A stretch of 64,000 bases of DNA from GCA-2690565 sp002457235 (GCA_045565695.1 JBJLEZ010000009.1:148219-212218); one strand, 5' to 3'; positions 9,722-20,212 are shown, numbered from the stretch's first letter. The notes: generated by a model from the sequence alone, not told the origin. A program made the numbers and translations.

Positions 9722-10540
9722 ATGTTAATTGAAAAGTTAAAGCGACTCGAAGCAAAATACAAAGATTGGACGATAGAAAATATTGGGATTTATATCGTTG
9801 GTCTACAGGCTATATTTTATTTGTTGATTCTTTCTGGAATTATAAGCCTTGAGTCTCTCTTATTAATTCCCTCTAAAATTATTGGAGAGGGACAAATATG
9901 GAGGCTTTTCACTTTTGGCTTTATCCCTCCAGCAATCCCTGACTTAGGCATGGGCTTACTGTATTTAATTATAAATTGGTATGTCTTTGTAATTATCTCA
10001 CAATATTTAGAAGCTTATTGGGGTTCATTCTTATTCAACCTTTATTGCCTTTTTGTTTTTTCCTTAAGCATTATTGCGGCATTTTTAATATTTTTCATTC
10101 CATCAGACTTTCTCATATTCATTAACCCACAAGTCTTCTTTTACAGTTTCTTTTTTATTATATTTTTAGCTTTTGCTGTCATAAATCCGGAATTTGAAAT
10201 GCTCCTATTTTTTGTTCTTCCATTAAAGGTCAAATATTTAGCTATGATTTCATGTGTATTTTATGCTTTATCCTTTATTGGTGCAGCAACGCTTATGGAT
10301 CGGATACTAATGCTTATTTGTGTATTAACCTTTGTTTTGTTTTTTTACGATACGATTAAACTGAATTTTAAGCAAAAAAAACGATTACATTCACACCGCA
10401 AACAATCTGTAGAAAAAGGCGAGGCAATGCATATATGCAGTCAATGTGCTAAAAGTGATGTCTCAAACCCAGAACTTGAATTTCGTTATCGCAATGAAGA
10501 AGGTAAGGCAGTCTGTTATTGTAATTTATGCCGAAGTTAA
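9722..10540 (+). CDS. Rhomboid/derlin-like membrane protein with C-terminal zinc ribbon
   Basis: The 272-residue protein has about six membrane helices (residues 22-210) and a cytoplasmic tail. The segment 'GEGQIWRLFTFGFIPP' (56-70) and the layout resemble rhomboid-like or derlin proteins. However, the position where a rhomboid protease carries GxSG reads 'AYWGSFLFN', and no catalytic Ser-His pair is evident, so it is probably a pseudoprotease. The tail has paired cysteines C239-x2-C242 and C267-x2-C270, a likely zinc ribbon. It lies 8 bases after pgpA and 24 bases before trpS. Its function is unknown. Confidence 0.7.
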   Translation: MLIEKLKRLEAKYKDWTIENIGIYIVGLQAIFYLLILSGIISLESLLLIPSKIIGEGQIWRLFTFGFIPPAIPDLGMGLLYLIINWYVFVIISQYLEAYWGSFLFNLYCLFVFSLSIIAAFLIFFIPSDFLIFINPQVFFYSFFFIIFLAFAVINPEFEMLLFFVLPLKVKYLAMISCVFYALSFIGAATLMDRILMLICVLTFVLFFYDTIKLNFKQKKRLHSHRKQSVEKGEAMHICSQCAKSDVSNPELEFRYRNEEGKAVCYCNLCRS

Positions 10541-10564
10541 CTAGTCATCCATAAGCTAAATATC

Positions 10565-11608
10565 ATGAGCGACACACAACCAGTTATTTTAACCTGTGCA
10601 CAGCCAACCGGTGGGTTGACAATAGGCAACTATCTTGGGGCTATAAGAAATTGGGCAGACATGCTTGAATCAAATCATTGTTTTTTCGGCATAGTCGATC
10701 TTCATGCAATTACTGTAGAATACACACCATCAGAATTGAGGAAAAATACATTATCATGCGTTGCCCAGTATATCGCATGTGGACTTGATCCTAAGAAATC
10801 TAATATTTTTGTTCAGTCACATATAACAGGCCACACTGAACTCGCTTGGATTTTAAGTTGTATTACTCCATTAGGTGAACTTCAAAGGATGACCCAATTT
10901 AAAGACAAAACAAAGCATCTTAACGACGATTACGACTCAAATGCAAATGATGATTCTCAATCTAAGATCTTTGTTAATTCAGGCTTATTAATGTATCCTG
11001 TGCTGATGGCAGCAGATATTCTTTTATACAATGCTAATTCAGTACCAGTGGGTGCAGATCAAAAACAACATTTAGAAATTTGTCGAAATCTTGCCCAACG
11101 GTTTAATCACAAGTATTCAGACACCTTTAACATCCCTGAACCTTATATAGCAAAACAAGGTCAAAGAATCATGTCCTTACAGGACCCTAATAGAAAAATG
11201 TCAAAAAGTGATGTAAATCAAAATGCCACACTCTTTCTTTTGGATGATTCTAAAGTGATTAGAAAAAAGATCATGAGTGCCGTGACTGATTCGTCCTCAG
11301 AAATCGAAGTTTCAACCGATAAGCCGGGGGTTACGAATCTGTTAAATATATATTCTTCATTCAATAGTGAATCACCTCAAGCTATTGCAAAAAAGTATGC
11401 AGGCAAAGGATATGGTGACCTGAAGTCTGATTTGGCCGATCTAATAATTAGCAAATTGTCACCGGTACAAGAACGTTATTACGAATTAATGAAAGATAAA
11501 GAATACTTGGAATCAGTACTAAAAGAGGGTGCTGAAAATGCCCAAAAACTCGCCTATAAAACACTTCGTAAAGTGTATAAAAAAACAGGTTTTTTGAATC
11601 GTTTTTAA
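10565..11608 (+). CDS. trpS: Tryptophanyl-tRNA synthetase
   Basis: This class I aminoacyl-tRNA synthetase has 347 residues, the usual length for bacterial TrpRS. The HIGH-equivalent is in 'QPTGGLTIGNYLGA' (residues 13-26) and the KMSKS loop is 'RKMSKSD'. Other TrpRS marks are 'YPVLMAADILLYNA' and 'VPVGADQKQHLE'. It forms part of a rightward run of housekeeping genes from pgsA to metG. The ATG is preceded by 'gctaaatatc', with no ribosome binding motif. Confidence 0.95.
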   Translation: MSDTQPVILTCAQPTGGLTIGNYLGAIRNWADMLESNHCFFGIVDLHAITVEYTPSELRKNTLSCVAQYIACGLDPKKSNIFVQSHITGHTELAWILSCITPLGELQRMTQFKDKTKHLNDDYDSNANDDSQSKIFVNSGLLMYPVLMAADILLYNANSVPVGADQKQHLEICRNLAQRFNHKYSDTFNIPEPYIAKQGQRIMSLQDPNRKMSKSDVNQNATLFLLDDSKVIRKKIMSAVTDSSSEIEVSTDKPGVTNLLNIYSSFNSESPQAIAKKYAGKGYGDLKSDLADLIISKLSPVQERYYELMKDKEYLESVLKEGAENAQKLAYKTLRKVYKKTGFLNRF

Positions 11609-11686
11609 AAGCTTAAGTGTTTCTTTATTAATAAGAAATGACTGCTTTCATTTGAATCTTATCTTTTTTAATTATACTTTGTATTT

Positions 11687-13444
11687 ATGGTTTCTACGAA
11701 CAGTTCAATTGATCCCGAGGCACAAGCCAAATTAAATACACTTGTCGGTGCTTTGGTCGTTGAGGTATTAGCTCGCTTAGGGGTAAGTCTCATTGTCACT
11801 GCACCTGGTTCTAGAAGTACTGCTTTAACTTTAGCCGCTGCTAACAACGAAAAATTAGACTCAATAGCTATTTTAGACGAGCGTTCCGCAGGTTTTTTTG
11901 CTTTAGGTGCGTCCAAAGCTTCTGGCAAGCCAGTTGCTTTGATTTGTACATCAGGCACTGCTGCCGCAAATTTTTATCCAGCGGTCATTGAGGCTCAAAT
12001 AAGTAATGTTCCATTGATTGTACTCACGTGCGATCGACCTTTTGAGTTAAGAAACTGTTCAGCAAGTCAAGTGATTGACCAAATTAAATTGTTTGGAGAC
12101 AATGTGAATCAGTTTCATGAAATTGGTTTACCAGAAAATTCTGATGCTTATTACAGTTATTTACGGCAAACCTTGGTGCATTCAGTGACCAGAGCATGTG
12201 GATTGAATAAAGGTCCTGTTCACCTTAACTTTTCTTTCCGAGAGCCTTTCTTATGTACTAAAAATACAGACATAGAAACTGATTTAAAAGAACTTTTAAC
12301 AACTCACGCAAATGTAGTAGCTAAGATAGGTGAGCAATCACATAACAGTATTTTACCTGAACCTTTACTTGTTGAAAAGTTAACCAGTCACAGCAAGGGC
12401 ATAATCATAGTAGGAAATGCCCAAGAATTAGCTAACGATGCTGAAGCGACTAAAGGCATAGCAAAAATCTCAAGATCATTAGGGTGGCCAGTTTTAGCCG
12501 ATGCCTTGAGTCCTCTAAGAAATCATAGTGAATTATTTAAAGAGTGTCTATTAGTCTCTCATTATGATTTTTTCTTAAGAGACCCATCGGTGTTCAATCA
12601 CTTAGAGCCATCTGCTATACTACAAATAGGAGCTTTGCCTACTAGCAAGGTACTTCGTAATTATTTGCAGACTATCAATCCTGTACAATTTCTTCTTGGT
12701 AATACTTTTAAGAATATTGACTCAATACACGCACATTCAATTCCTTTGATCGCTACAATTGATGCCCTAGCAACTTCCATAGAGCCTTGTGATAGAGACA
12801 ATCAATGGATACACATTTGGCGTGAATATGAAATTAATTCTTCTTTGAGTATTGATCATTCTTTAGCCTCTACAGACTTTGATTTTGAAGGTAAGGTCAC
12901 TCGGCTGATCTCCGAATATATCCCAGAAAATACGAATGTATTTTTAGCTAATAGTATGACGGTTCGCTATGCTGAATCATTTTGGAAACAAAATAATACC
13001 AACAATTCAGTCTTTTGTAATAGAGGTGCAAACGGAATAGATGGTACCTTGAGTTCTGCTATGGGAATGGCTCATACAGGGAATCCTTCATTGCTAATCA
13101 CCGGCGATTTGGCATTTTTGCATGATTCAAACGGTCTGCTCAATGCACAATCTTTTGTTGGTGATTTATTAGTTGTTTTAATAAACAACGAAGGTGGTGG
13201 GATCTTTGAACATCTCCCAATTTCTAAGAATAAGCATTTCGAAAACTATTTTGCTACTCCGCAAACAGTTGACTTTAAAAAACTCTGCAACGCTCATAGT
13301 GTTAATTATTCATTAATAAAGGATGAAGAAACACTGCGTGATACGATTCAAGGGATTGAAGGAATTGGACTAAAAGTTGTTGAAATAAAAACAAATAGAA
13401 AGAATGATGTAGAAACTTTCTTACAGATAAATCAGCATAAGTAA
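11687..13444 (+). CDS. menD: 2-succinyl-5-enolpyruvyl-6-hydroxy-3-cyclohexene-1-carboxylate synthase
   Basis: MenD is a thiamine diphosphate enzyme that joins isochorismate and 2-oxoglutarate in menaquinone synthesis. The 585-residue chain has the three-domain ThDP fold: 'TAPGSRSTALTLAAA' and 'CTSGTAAANFYPAV' in the N-terminal domain, and the ThDP/Mg motif 'GDLAFLHDSNGLL...NNEGGGIFEHLP' in the C-terminal domain. It is followed after 16 bases by menB. Together with the respiratory cluster at 39-50 kb this points to menaquinone as the membrane quinone. Confidence 0.94.
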   Translation: MVSTNSSIDPEAQAKLNTLVGALVVEVLARLGVSLIVTAPGSRSTALTLAAANNEKLDSIAILDERSAGFFALGASKASGKPVALICTSGTAAANFYPAVIEAQISNVPLIVLTCDRPFELRNCSASQVIDQIKLFGDNVNQFHEIGLPENSDAYYSYLRQTLVHSVTRACGLNKGPVHLNFSFREPFLCTKNTDIETDLKELLTTHANVVAKIGEQSHNSILPEPLLVEKLTSHSKGIIIVGNAQELANDAEATKGIAKISRSLGWPVLADALSPLRNHSELFKECLLVSHYDFFLRDPSVFNHLEPSAILQIGALPTSKVLRNYLQTINPVQFLLGNTFKNIDSIHAHSIPLIATIDALATSIEPCDRDNQWIHIWREYEINSSLSIDHSLASTDFDFEGKVTRLISEYIPENTNVFLANSMTVRYAESFWKQNNTNNSVFCNRGANGIDGTLSSAMGMAHTGNPSLLITGDLAFLHDSNGLLNAQSFVGDLLVVLINNEGGGIFEHLPISKNKHFENYFATPQTVDFKKLCNAHSVNYSLIKDEETLRDTIQGIEGIGLKVVEIKTNRKNDVETFLQINQHK

Positions 13445-13460
13445 AAACGCATTAATCATT

Positions 13461-14294
13461 ATGAATTGGGAAAAAGTAAACGATTACAAAGATATCATAT
13501 ACGAAAAGAGTGAGGGAGTTGCGAAAGTAACGATTAATCGTCCTCATAGGAGAAATGCTTTTACACCTGATACTATTCAGGAAATGATCGATGCATTTTC
13601 TAACGCAAGAGATGATAGTAATATTGGTGTAGTATTACTGACAGGATTTAATCCTCAATCTGACGGAAAATTTGCATTTTGTTCAGGTGGTGACCAAAAA
13701 ATAAGGGGCGAACAAAAAGGTGGCTATATAGGATCTGATGGTGTGCCTCGTTTAAATGTTCTAGAACTACAGAAGCTGATTCGATCAATGCCTAAAGTTG
13801 TCATTGCTTTAGTCGCCGGATATGCAATTGGGGGCGGACATGTCCTTCATGTCGTTTGCGATTTAACAATTGCTGCAGACAATGCAATCTTTGGACAAAC
13901 TGGGCCAAAGGTAGGCAGCTTTGATGGTGGTTTCGGAGCGAGTTACCTTGCCCATATTGTAGGTCAGAAAAAAGCTAGAGAAATATGGTATTTATGTAAG
14001 CAGTACACGGCAGAAGAGGCACTGGACATGGGTCTGGTAAATAAAGTTGTTCCATATGACTCTCTTGAGCAAGAGGGTATAGAATGGGCAAACAAGATTT
14101 TGGAGCACAGTCCTTTGGCAATTCGCTGTTTAAAATCTTCATTTAATGCAGATATAGATGGGCAACAAGGAATTCAAGAATTAGCGGGCAATGCTACCTT
14201 ATTATACTATCTAACGGAAGAGGGCGAAGAAGGACGAAAAGCTTGGAACGACAAGAGAAAACCGAATTTTAAAAAATATCCTTGGCTTCCTTAA
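13461..14294 (+). CDS. menB: 1,4-dihydroxy-2-naphthoyl-CoA synthase
   Basis: MenB is a crotonase-fold enzyme that closes the ring of o-succinylbenzoyl-CoA to dihydroxynaphthoyl-CoA. The 277-residue protein contains the oxyanion-hole segments 'CSGGDQKIRG' and 'GYAIGGGHVLHVVCDLTIAA', plus 'GQTGPKVGSFDGGFG', which is specific to MenB among crotonases. The C-terminal 'WNDKRKPNFKKYPWLP' is also typical. It follows menD closely, while menA, menC, menE and menF are not in the window. Confidence 0.95.
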   Translation: MNWEKVNDYKDIIYEKSEGVAKVTINRPHRRNAFTPDTIQEMIDAFSNARDDSNIGVVLLTGFNPQSDGKFAFCSGGDQKIRGEQKGGYIGSDGVPRLNVLELQKLIRSMPKVVIALVAGYAIGGGHVLHVVCDLTIAADNAIFGQTGPKVGSFDGGFGASYLAHIVGQKKAREIWYLCKQYTAEEALDMGLVNKVVPYDSLEQEGIEWANKILEHSPLAIRCLKSSFNADIDGQQGIQELAGNATLLYYLTEEGEEGRKAWNDKRKPNFKKYPWLP

Positions 14295-14318
14295 AATCTA
14301 ACGAATGCTTCACAGCAT

Positions 14319-15851
14319 ATGAGTAAACGATTTTTAATTACTACAGCGATTGATTATGCTAATGGCTCCCCACACATCGGGCATGCCTACGAAAAAATCC
14401 TAACGGATGTAATCGCACGGTATAAACGACTTTCCGGTGTACCAGTGCATTTCGTTACTGGATTAGATGAGCATGGACAAAAAGTGCAAATGAGTGCTCA
14501 AAAAAAAGGTGTCGAGCCAATTGAGATCTGCGATTCATTAGCTGATGAGTTTAAAACCTTATGTGAACAGCTTAATATAAGTAATGATGATTATATTCGT
14601 ACTACTGAAGACAGGCATAAAAAAGTAGTTCAGTCTTTATTACAAAAACTATTTGATGAAGGAAAAATTTATAAAGCTGATTACAATGGGTTTTACAGCG
14701 TTCGTCAGGAACAGTTTGTAACAGAAAAAGAAAAAGTCGATGGACAGTGGCCTTCACTATATGGTGATGTAGTAGAAATCACTGAAAGTAATTATTTCTT
14801 TAAACTTTCCGAATATCAGGACTGGTTGATTGATACAATACGATCTAACGAATCATTAATTTATCCTCGTTTTCGTAGTGCTGATGTTCTTAACTTTCTT
14901 AAAGAACCCTTAAATGATCTTTGTATTTCCCGCCCCAAAGAAAGACTCTCATGGGGAATCGAGCTTCCTTTTGATAATGAATTTGTCACTTATGTGTGGT
15001 TCGATGCTTTAGTAAATTATATTACTGCCGCAGGTTATGGAACAAATACTTTTGAAGAGTATTGGCCTGCCGATTATCATGTAATCGGTAAGGATATTTT
15101 ATCACCACCACATGCAGTTTATTGGCCAATTATGCTGAAAGCCCTAGGCATTCCTTTACCTAAACATTACCTTGTACACGGATGGTGGCTGAGTTCCGGT
15201 GCAAAAATGTCAAAATCAGACGGACATGTTGTCAATCCATTAGATTTGATTGAAACCTTTGGTGCAGATGCTTTCCGCTATTTTGTAATCTCTGAAATGA
15301 ATGTAGGACAGGACAGCGATTTTTCTGAAGAGTTATTTCATAAACGTTATAATTCACATTTAGCAAATGATTTAGGAAATCTTGTCAGTCGTCTCTTAAA
15401 CATGGGTCATCGTTTTGCGGGTGGGGTCATTCCTAAAGCTGAAATAGAAGAGAACGAAGAGAAAGTAGTCTTGAATCATTGGGAGAATCTGAAATCAGAT
15501 ATCTTTGAATTATATGATACCTTTCAATTCCACAAAGCACTAGAAAGAATATTTAGTTTTATTGCTGAATTAAATCGATACGCCGAAGTAAGAGCTCCTT
15601 GGAAACTCGCAAAATCTGAGGATTCAGAAGATCAGCTTCGACTTTCGACAACATTAGCAACTATGTCCGAAGGACTGAGGTTAGCTTCTATTTTATTGCA
15701 GCCGGTGATGCCTCAAATTTCAGAAAAGATTTTAAATAGTTTAGGTCAAAATTCTGTTGAATTATTTGATGAGCAATTGCAATGGGGTAACAAATTATCA
15801 GGTTCAGCATTTGGAGAAAAGTCCATTTTATTCCCCAAAAATGATCGTTAA
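14319..15851 (+). CDS. metG: Methionyl-tRNA synthetase, short zinc-less form
   Basis: This class I synthetase charges tRNA-Met. At 510 residues it lacks the C-terminal EMAP-type tRNA-binding domain. The HIGH motif is 'GSPHIGHAYEK' (residues 16-26) and the KMSKS loop is 'AKMSKSDGHVVNP'. The connective region reads 'GFYSVRQEQFVTEKEK', with none of the cysteines that bind zinc in E. coli MetRS, as in the other zinc-independent MetRS group. It is the last gene of the rightward run and is convergent with the SurA-like gene 19 bases away. Confidence 0.93.
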   Translation: MSKRFLITTAIDYANGSPHIGHAYEKILTDVIARYKRLSGVPVHFVTGLDEHGQKVQMSAQKKGVEPIEICDSLADEFKTLCEQLNISNDDYIRTTEDRHKKVVQSLLQKLFDEGKIYKADYNGFYSVRQEQFVTEKEKVDGQWPSLYGDVVEITESNYFFKLSEYQDWLIDTIRSNESLIYPRFRSADVLNFLKEPLNDLCISRPKERLSWGIELPFDNEFVTYVWFDALVNYITAAGYGTNTFEEYWPADYHVIGKDILSPPHAVYWPIMLKALGIPLPKHYLVHGWWLSSGAKMSKSDGHVVNPLDLIETFGADAFRYFVISEMNVGQDSDFSEELFHKRYNSHLANDLGNLVSRLLNMGHRFAGGVIPKAEIEENEEKVVLNHWENLKSDIFELYDTFQFHKALERIFSFIAELNRYAEVRAPWKLAKSEDSEDQLRLSTTLATMSEGLRLASILLQPVMPQISEKILNSLGQNSVELFDEQLQWGNKLSGSAFGEKSILFPKNDR

Positions 15852-15869
15852 ACCTATTCGTACTCCTAA

Positions 15870-16856
15870 CTATAGGAAATAGCGAATATAAGCCTTTGCC
15901 CTTAAGTCTTCTAGCCACTCATCCAATGAGTTTTGAGCTATTTCTTGGCTGAGTGTTTTTTCTATTACATCTCGAACTTGAGATATGGGCTGAATTTTTT
16001 CTTTCTGGATATTCTCTGCATATAGAATAAAAACTGCATCACCTAATTGTATAGGCTGGGTATACTCTCCAATGTTTAAATCAAAAGCTACTTGCGACAA
16101 TTCAGACCTTAAGTCTTCACGCTTTATCCATCCCCAGTCCCCATTGATACGATTATAACTTTTGTCGCCATAAGCATTAGCTAAAGTGTGAATCGGGTTC
16201 CCTTCATCTAATTGTGCTATGATTTCATCCGCTGTTCCTAAGACGCTTTCCATTGTTTCACTTGCTTTAGGCATTAAGATGATTTGTTTTAAGTGTATTA
16301 ACTCTGGTTGATAGAAGCGTATTTTATTTTTCACATAATAATCCTCAATTTTTTCTGGGCTAATTTGTGACTGCTTTTTTCGATTTTGGGACTGCATTAC
16401 ATTTACGATAATGTTTCTTTTTAACTCTTCCCTAAACTCATCTTGTGTCTGACCATTCGAATTTAGGTAAGCTAAAAACTGACTGCGATTTCCGTTAAAA
16501 TCTTTTTTGATTATTGATTCATATTCGCCATCTATGTAAGAGGGTGGAATTTGAATTCCTTTGTCATACGCCTCATTTACAATAATAATATGATCTATCA
16601 TATTTTGTAAGATGTCTTTACTCACTTGCTCAATTAATTTAGAAAATTCTGCTTCGCTTTTGGCCTGTAGGCGAAGCTTTGGAACAATAGGATCTAAAGA
16701 TTTTCGCAATTGCTCAAAAGTAATGATTTCACCTTCAGCGATGGCTGCTATTCCGTTACCGAGGTGTAATTTCTGTTCTTCATTTACTGATGCATGAGTA
16801 ATAAAAGATAGACTAGTTGTTACTAAAACTAAAAATATGTGTCTAAAATATGGCAT
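15870..16856 (-). CDS. SurA-like periplasmic peptidyl-prolyl cis-trans isomerase
   Basis: The 328-residue protein starts with a signal peptide (MPYFRHIFLVLVTTSLSFITHA). A SurA N-terminal chaperone domain follows (about 25-165, 'GNGIAAIAEGEIITFEQLRK') and then a parvulin-type rotamase domain (about 180-285, 'LIHLKQIILMP...GDWGWIKREDL'). SurA proteins escort outer membrane proteins through the periplasm, and that role is inferred. It overlaps the end of mfd by one base (TAATG type), so the two are translated in sequence from one message. Confidence 0.85.
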   Translation of the reverse strand: MPYFRHIFLVLVTTSLSFITHASVNEEQKLHLGNGIAAIAEGEIITFEQLRKSLDPIVPKLRLQAKSEAEFSKLIEQVSKDILQNMIDHIIIVNEAYDKGIQIPPSYIDGEYESIIKKDFNGNRSQFLAYLNSNGQTQDEFREELKRNIIVNVMQSQNRKKQSQISPEKIEDYYVKNKIRFYQPELIHLKQIILMPKASETMESVLGTADEIIAQLDEGNPIHTLANAYGDKSYNRINGDWGWIKREDLRSELSQVAFDLNIGEYTQPIQLGDAVFILYAENIQKEKIQPISQVRDVIEKTLSQEIAQNSLDEWLEDLRAKAYIRYFL

Positions 16857-19800
16857 TACTGTTTCTTGATTTTTTTAAGAAAATTCTGAATTTCAGTTAA
16901 CTTTAATTTAGTCGTCTTTTGGGTCAAGCGAGGAAATCGTGCCCCAACTTTATAATATTCTTTTTGAGTATGAGCATAAGCACACATTAAACGATTAGAT
17001 TCACTCTGTACGGACTTAAATCCTGCTGTTTCCGCTAAAATACGAATTGTATGTATTTTTAATAAAATACTCAAAGGTTCTGGAATTGGTCCAAAACGAT
17101 CAATTAACTCTTTTTGAATATCCTGTATTTGCTTTATACCTATAGCCATTGATAAGGCTCTATGGAAATGGATTCGGATGCTTGACTCGCTAATATAATT
17201 CCTGGGGATTGATGCAAAGGAGCAAGCGTGAATCTCATTATTCTGCTGTATTAATTCTCTTGGGTTTTTTGTTTTAGCTACTTTGTCTTCGTTAGGTTCA
17301 CCGTAAATGATGAAATCTAGATTCACCTCAGCAGTAATCCGATTTGAATTTGGCTCATTTTTTAGGCGTGCAATACTTTCTTTGAGTAGCTGACAATAGA
17401 GTTCGAAGCCAATCGTTGAAATATGACCACTTTGTTCTGCACCTAAAATATTACCAGCACCTCTTAATTCCAAATCGCGCATTGCAATCTTAAATCCTGC
17501 TCCTAATTGATTATATTGTTTCAAAGTGCTCAGTCGTTTATGAGCTGCTTCAACTAAGGCAACATGTCTATGTAAAAATAAATATGCGTAAGCTTGCTTG
17601 GTAAATCGACCGACACGTCCTCTTATTTGATAAAGTTGCGCTAGGCCAAAACGATCAGCACCCTCTATGATTAATGTATTACAATTAGGGATATCGATAC
17701 CGGATTCGATAATTGTTGTACAGACTAGTACATCAAAATCACCGTTGATAAATCCAATCATGATTTTTTCGAGTTCACCATCTTCCATTTGACCATGCCC
17801 AACGACTATTTTTAAATCGGGGAGTTGCTCACGAAGACGACTGGCAACGGATTCAATTGATTCGACACGATTGTGCAGATAAAAAACTTGTCCCTTCCGA
17901 TCGGTTTCAAAACGAATTGCCTTTCTAATAAGATTTAAATCATAGCTTTTAACAATTGTTTCAATAGGTTTTCGCTCAAGGGGAGGACTCTCTATAACGC
18001 TCATTGAGCGAGCTCCCGACAAAGCAAGGTGTAGAGTACGAGGAATCGGAGTAGCGGTGAGTGTTAAAATGTCTACATTATGGGCAATTTCTTTAATTTT
18101 CTCTTTTTGCTTCACTCCAAATCGCTGTTCTTCATCAACAATGAGCAAGCCTAGATTTTGAAAGTGTACGTCTTTACTTAATAGACGATGCGTCCCAATG
18201 ATTAGATCGATTTTACCTTCAGCAACTTCAGAGAGGATACGTTTGTTTTTATAATTTGAGTAAAAGCCACTAGCGCAGTTTATAACTACAGGAAATTCTT
18301 TAAAACGCTCAGTAAAGGTCAGGTAATGTTGTTGGCATAAAACAGTGGTGGGTACCAATATGGCAACTTGCTTACCGGCATTAATGGCTTTAAAGGCAGC
18401 TCGTATTGCAACCTCTGTTTTTCCGTAACCGACATCGCCACAGATTAAACGATCCATGGGCTTATTTGATTCCATGTCTCTTTTGGTGTCTTCAATGGCT
18501 AATAATTGGTCTCTCGTTTCAGTATAAGGGAATTCAGCCTCAAAAAGTGTTTGCCACGGATGGTCACTAGGAAAAGCGAACCCTTCCGCATACGTTCTCT
18601 CTGCGTTAATTTTGAGCAATTTTGATGCATAATCAAAGGTTGCATACTCAGCGTTAGTTCGAGTTTTTATCCATTGAGAAGAGCCGATTTTTGCCAGCTT
18701 CGGCTTCTTCTTTGAAAAACTAAGATAACGGGTTAGTAAATGTGCCTCACGAATCGGGACATGCAAAATCATTGATTGATCAAACTCAACCGTTATGACT
18801 TCAGAGTGACTGCCATTAACATTGATTTGAGTGACTTCTTTATAACGACATAAACCATGCTGGAGATGCACTAATAAATCACCTTGGATCAATTCTGAAA
18901 AATCTAATAAATGAAGTACTTGTGAATTCTTAGACTGATTTGGCTTAGTGGAAATGTCTGGCTTGATACCAATCAAAATTGATTCTTCGACTAATATAAA
19001 TCCTTTGCTATAAGCAGAGAATTCTTGGGATGGCAAAACATAGGTTGATTCTAAAAGATTGGATTCTATGAAATGAATCTGCTCTCTATCCATAAATTCA
19101 ATCAAATCGATAGTATCGAGTATGAGATCTCTATTGATCTTATTTTCAAGCGCACAGTAGATCCTGGGCGGAAATTTGTTTTTGAATATTTTTGAAAGTG
19201 ATTGAAAAGATTCTTTTGTCTTATCTAGAGCATTAGAAAGTTCTTTCTCTTTGATTTTCTGCTTACTTGAACCGCTAAAGGATTCTTTTGAGCCACTGAG
19301 TATAGAGCTCTTAGAACAATCTTTAAACACGTTATTGTTTAGGTCGAACTCGCAAACTCCGATATAATTATCACCATATTTTTTTCGTTCGTTGAAAATA
19401 GAATGTATGCTACTGCTCGAGTCTGTTTTGCTTTTGACAGTAAAGCGATAAGGATGCTCTCGTTCAATCATACTCGGATAATCGAATATCCAAAACAGTG
19501 ACTCTTCTGGTAAGAAATCACTTATGGTGCTATCGGTATCGGCTTCGATGAAATTGGGCGGAATAAATAGTGTATCTTGATTCTTTATACTTCTTTGACT
19601 CATAGGATCAAAGATTCTGATTGATTCAATTTCATCGCCAAAAAAATCGATTCGATAGGGCTGTTGTTCATTGGCTGGGTAGATATCAATAATACCACCT
19701 CGAATAGCAATTTCTCCGACATTTTCGCAGGCTGCTTCGACATCGTAATTTAAATTTTCGGTTAATTGTTTAACTAAATCTCGATAGTCGTATCGATTTC

Positions 19801-20197
19801 CAACCTTTAACATACAAGTATTATCAACAAACGTTTCTAATGACGGAACATTGCCAAATAGGGCTTCTGGTGTTGTAACTATGCAAATCTTATCCTCCTT
19901 TAGCTCTTTTAATTGCAGAAGGGTAGAAAGACGACGAGCGTTTCTAGCCTGTTTAACGGAGCGGTCTATTCCATTGGGCGGTGATTCGGGAAAACCTAAA
20001 AATGTGCTATGCTTATTTGAATCTTCTAGAGAAGATAAAGTATTCAATTGTTTAATATATGAATCTATGTCCTTAGGGAAGGATGTAAGTATGACGCCCA
20101 CTTGCTTACTTTGTTCACCTATTATTTGGGACATGACAGGAAGCTTTGCACTATCAACAACGCCCGTAAATAAATGCCTATCCTGTAATTGCACCAT
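16856..20197 (-). CDS. mfd: Transcription-repair coupling factor
   Basis: Mfd removes RNA polymerase stalled at DNA lesions and recruits UvrA. The 1113-residue protein is near the usual size. Visible parts are the UvrB-like N-terminal module ('GGIIDIYPANEQQPYRIDFFG'), a CarD-like polymerase interaction domain ('IQGDLLVHLQHGLCRYKEV'), Walker A 'GDVGYGKTEVA', the DEEQ box 'IVDEEQRFGVKQKE', 'TATPIPRTLHLALSGARSMS', and helicase motif VI 'QIRGRVGR'. The C-terminal TRCF domain follows. It is downstream of rnc by 15 bases. Confidence 0.96.
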   Translation of the reverse strand: MVQLQDRHLFTGVVDSAKLPVMSQIIGEQSKQVGVILTSFPKDIDSYIKQLNTLSSLEDSNKHSTFLGFPESPPNGIDRSVKQARNARRLSTLLQLKELKEDKICIVTTPEALFGNVPSLETFVDNTCMLKVGNRYDYRDLVKQLTENLNYDVEAACENVGEIAIRGGIIDIYPANEQQPYRIDFFGDEIESIRIFDPMSQRSIKNQDTLFIPPNFIEADTDSTISDFLPEESLFWIFDYPSMIEREHPYRFTVKSKTDSSSSIHSIFNERKKYGDNYIGVCEFDLNNNVFKDCSKSSILSGSKESFSGSSKQKIKEKELSNALDKTKESFQSLSKIFKNKFPPRIYCALENKINRDLILDTIDLIEFMDREQIHFIESNLLESTYVLPSQEFSAYSKGFILVEESILIGIKPDISTKPNQSKNSQVLHLLDFSELIQGDLLVHLQHGLCRYKEVTQINVNGSHSEVITVEFDQSMILHVPIREAHLLTRYLSFSKKKPKLAKIGSSQWIKTRTNAEYATFDYASKLLKINAERTYAEGFAFPSDHPWQTLFEAEFPYTETRDQLLAIEDTKRDMESNKPMDRLICGDVGYGKTEVAIRAAFKAINAGKQVAILVPTTVLCQQHYLTFTERFKEFPVVINCASGFYSNYKNKRILSEVAEGKIDLIIGTHRLLSKDVHFQNLGLLIVDEEQRFGVKQKEKIKEIAHNVDILTLTATPIPRTLHLALSGARSMSVIESPPLERKPIETIVKSYDLNLIRKAIRFETDRKGQVFYLHNRVESIESVASRLREQLPDLKIVVGHGQMEDGELEKIMIGFINGDFDVLVCTTIIESGIDIPNCNTLIIEGADRFGLAQLYQIRGRVGRFTKQAYAYLFLHRHVALVEAAHKRLSTLKQYNQLGAGFKIAMRDLELRGAGNILGAEQSGHISTIGFELYCQLLKESIARLKNEPNSNRITAEVNLDFIIYGEPNEDKVAKTKNPRELIQQNNEIHACSFASIPRNYISESSIRIHFHRALSMAIGIKQIQDIQKELIDRFGPIPEPLSILLKIHTIRILAETAGFKSVQSESNRLMCAYAHTQKEYYKVGARFPRLTQKTTKLKLTEIQNFLKKIKKQ

Positions 20198-20212
20198 CTC
20201 TACAAAAAATAA

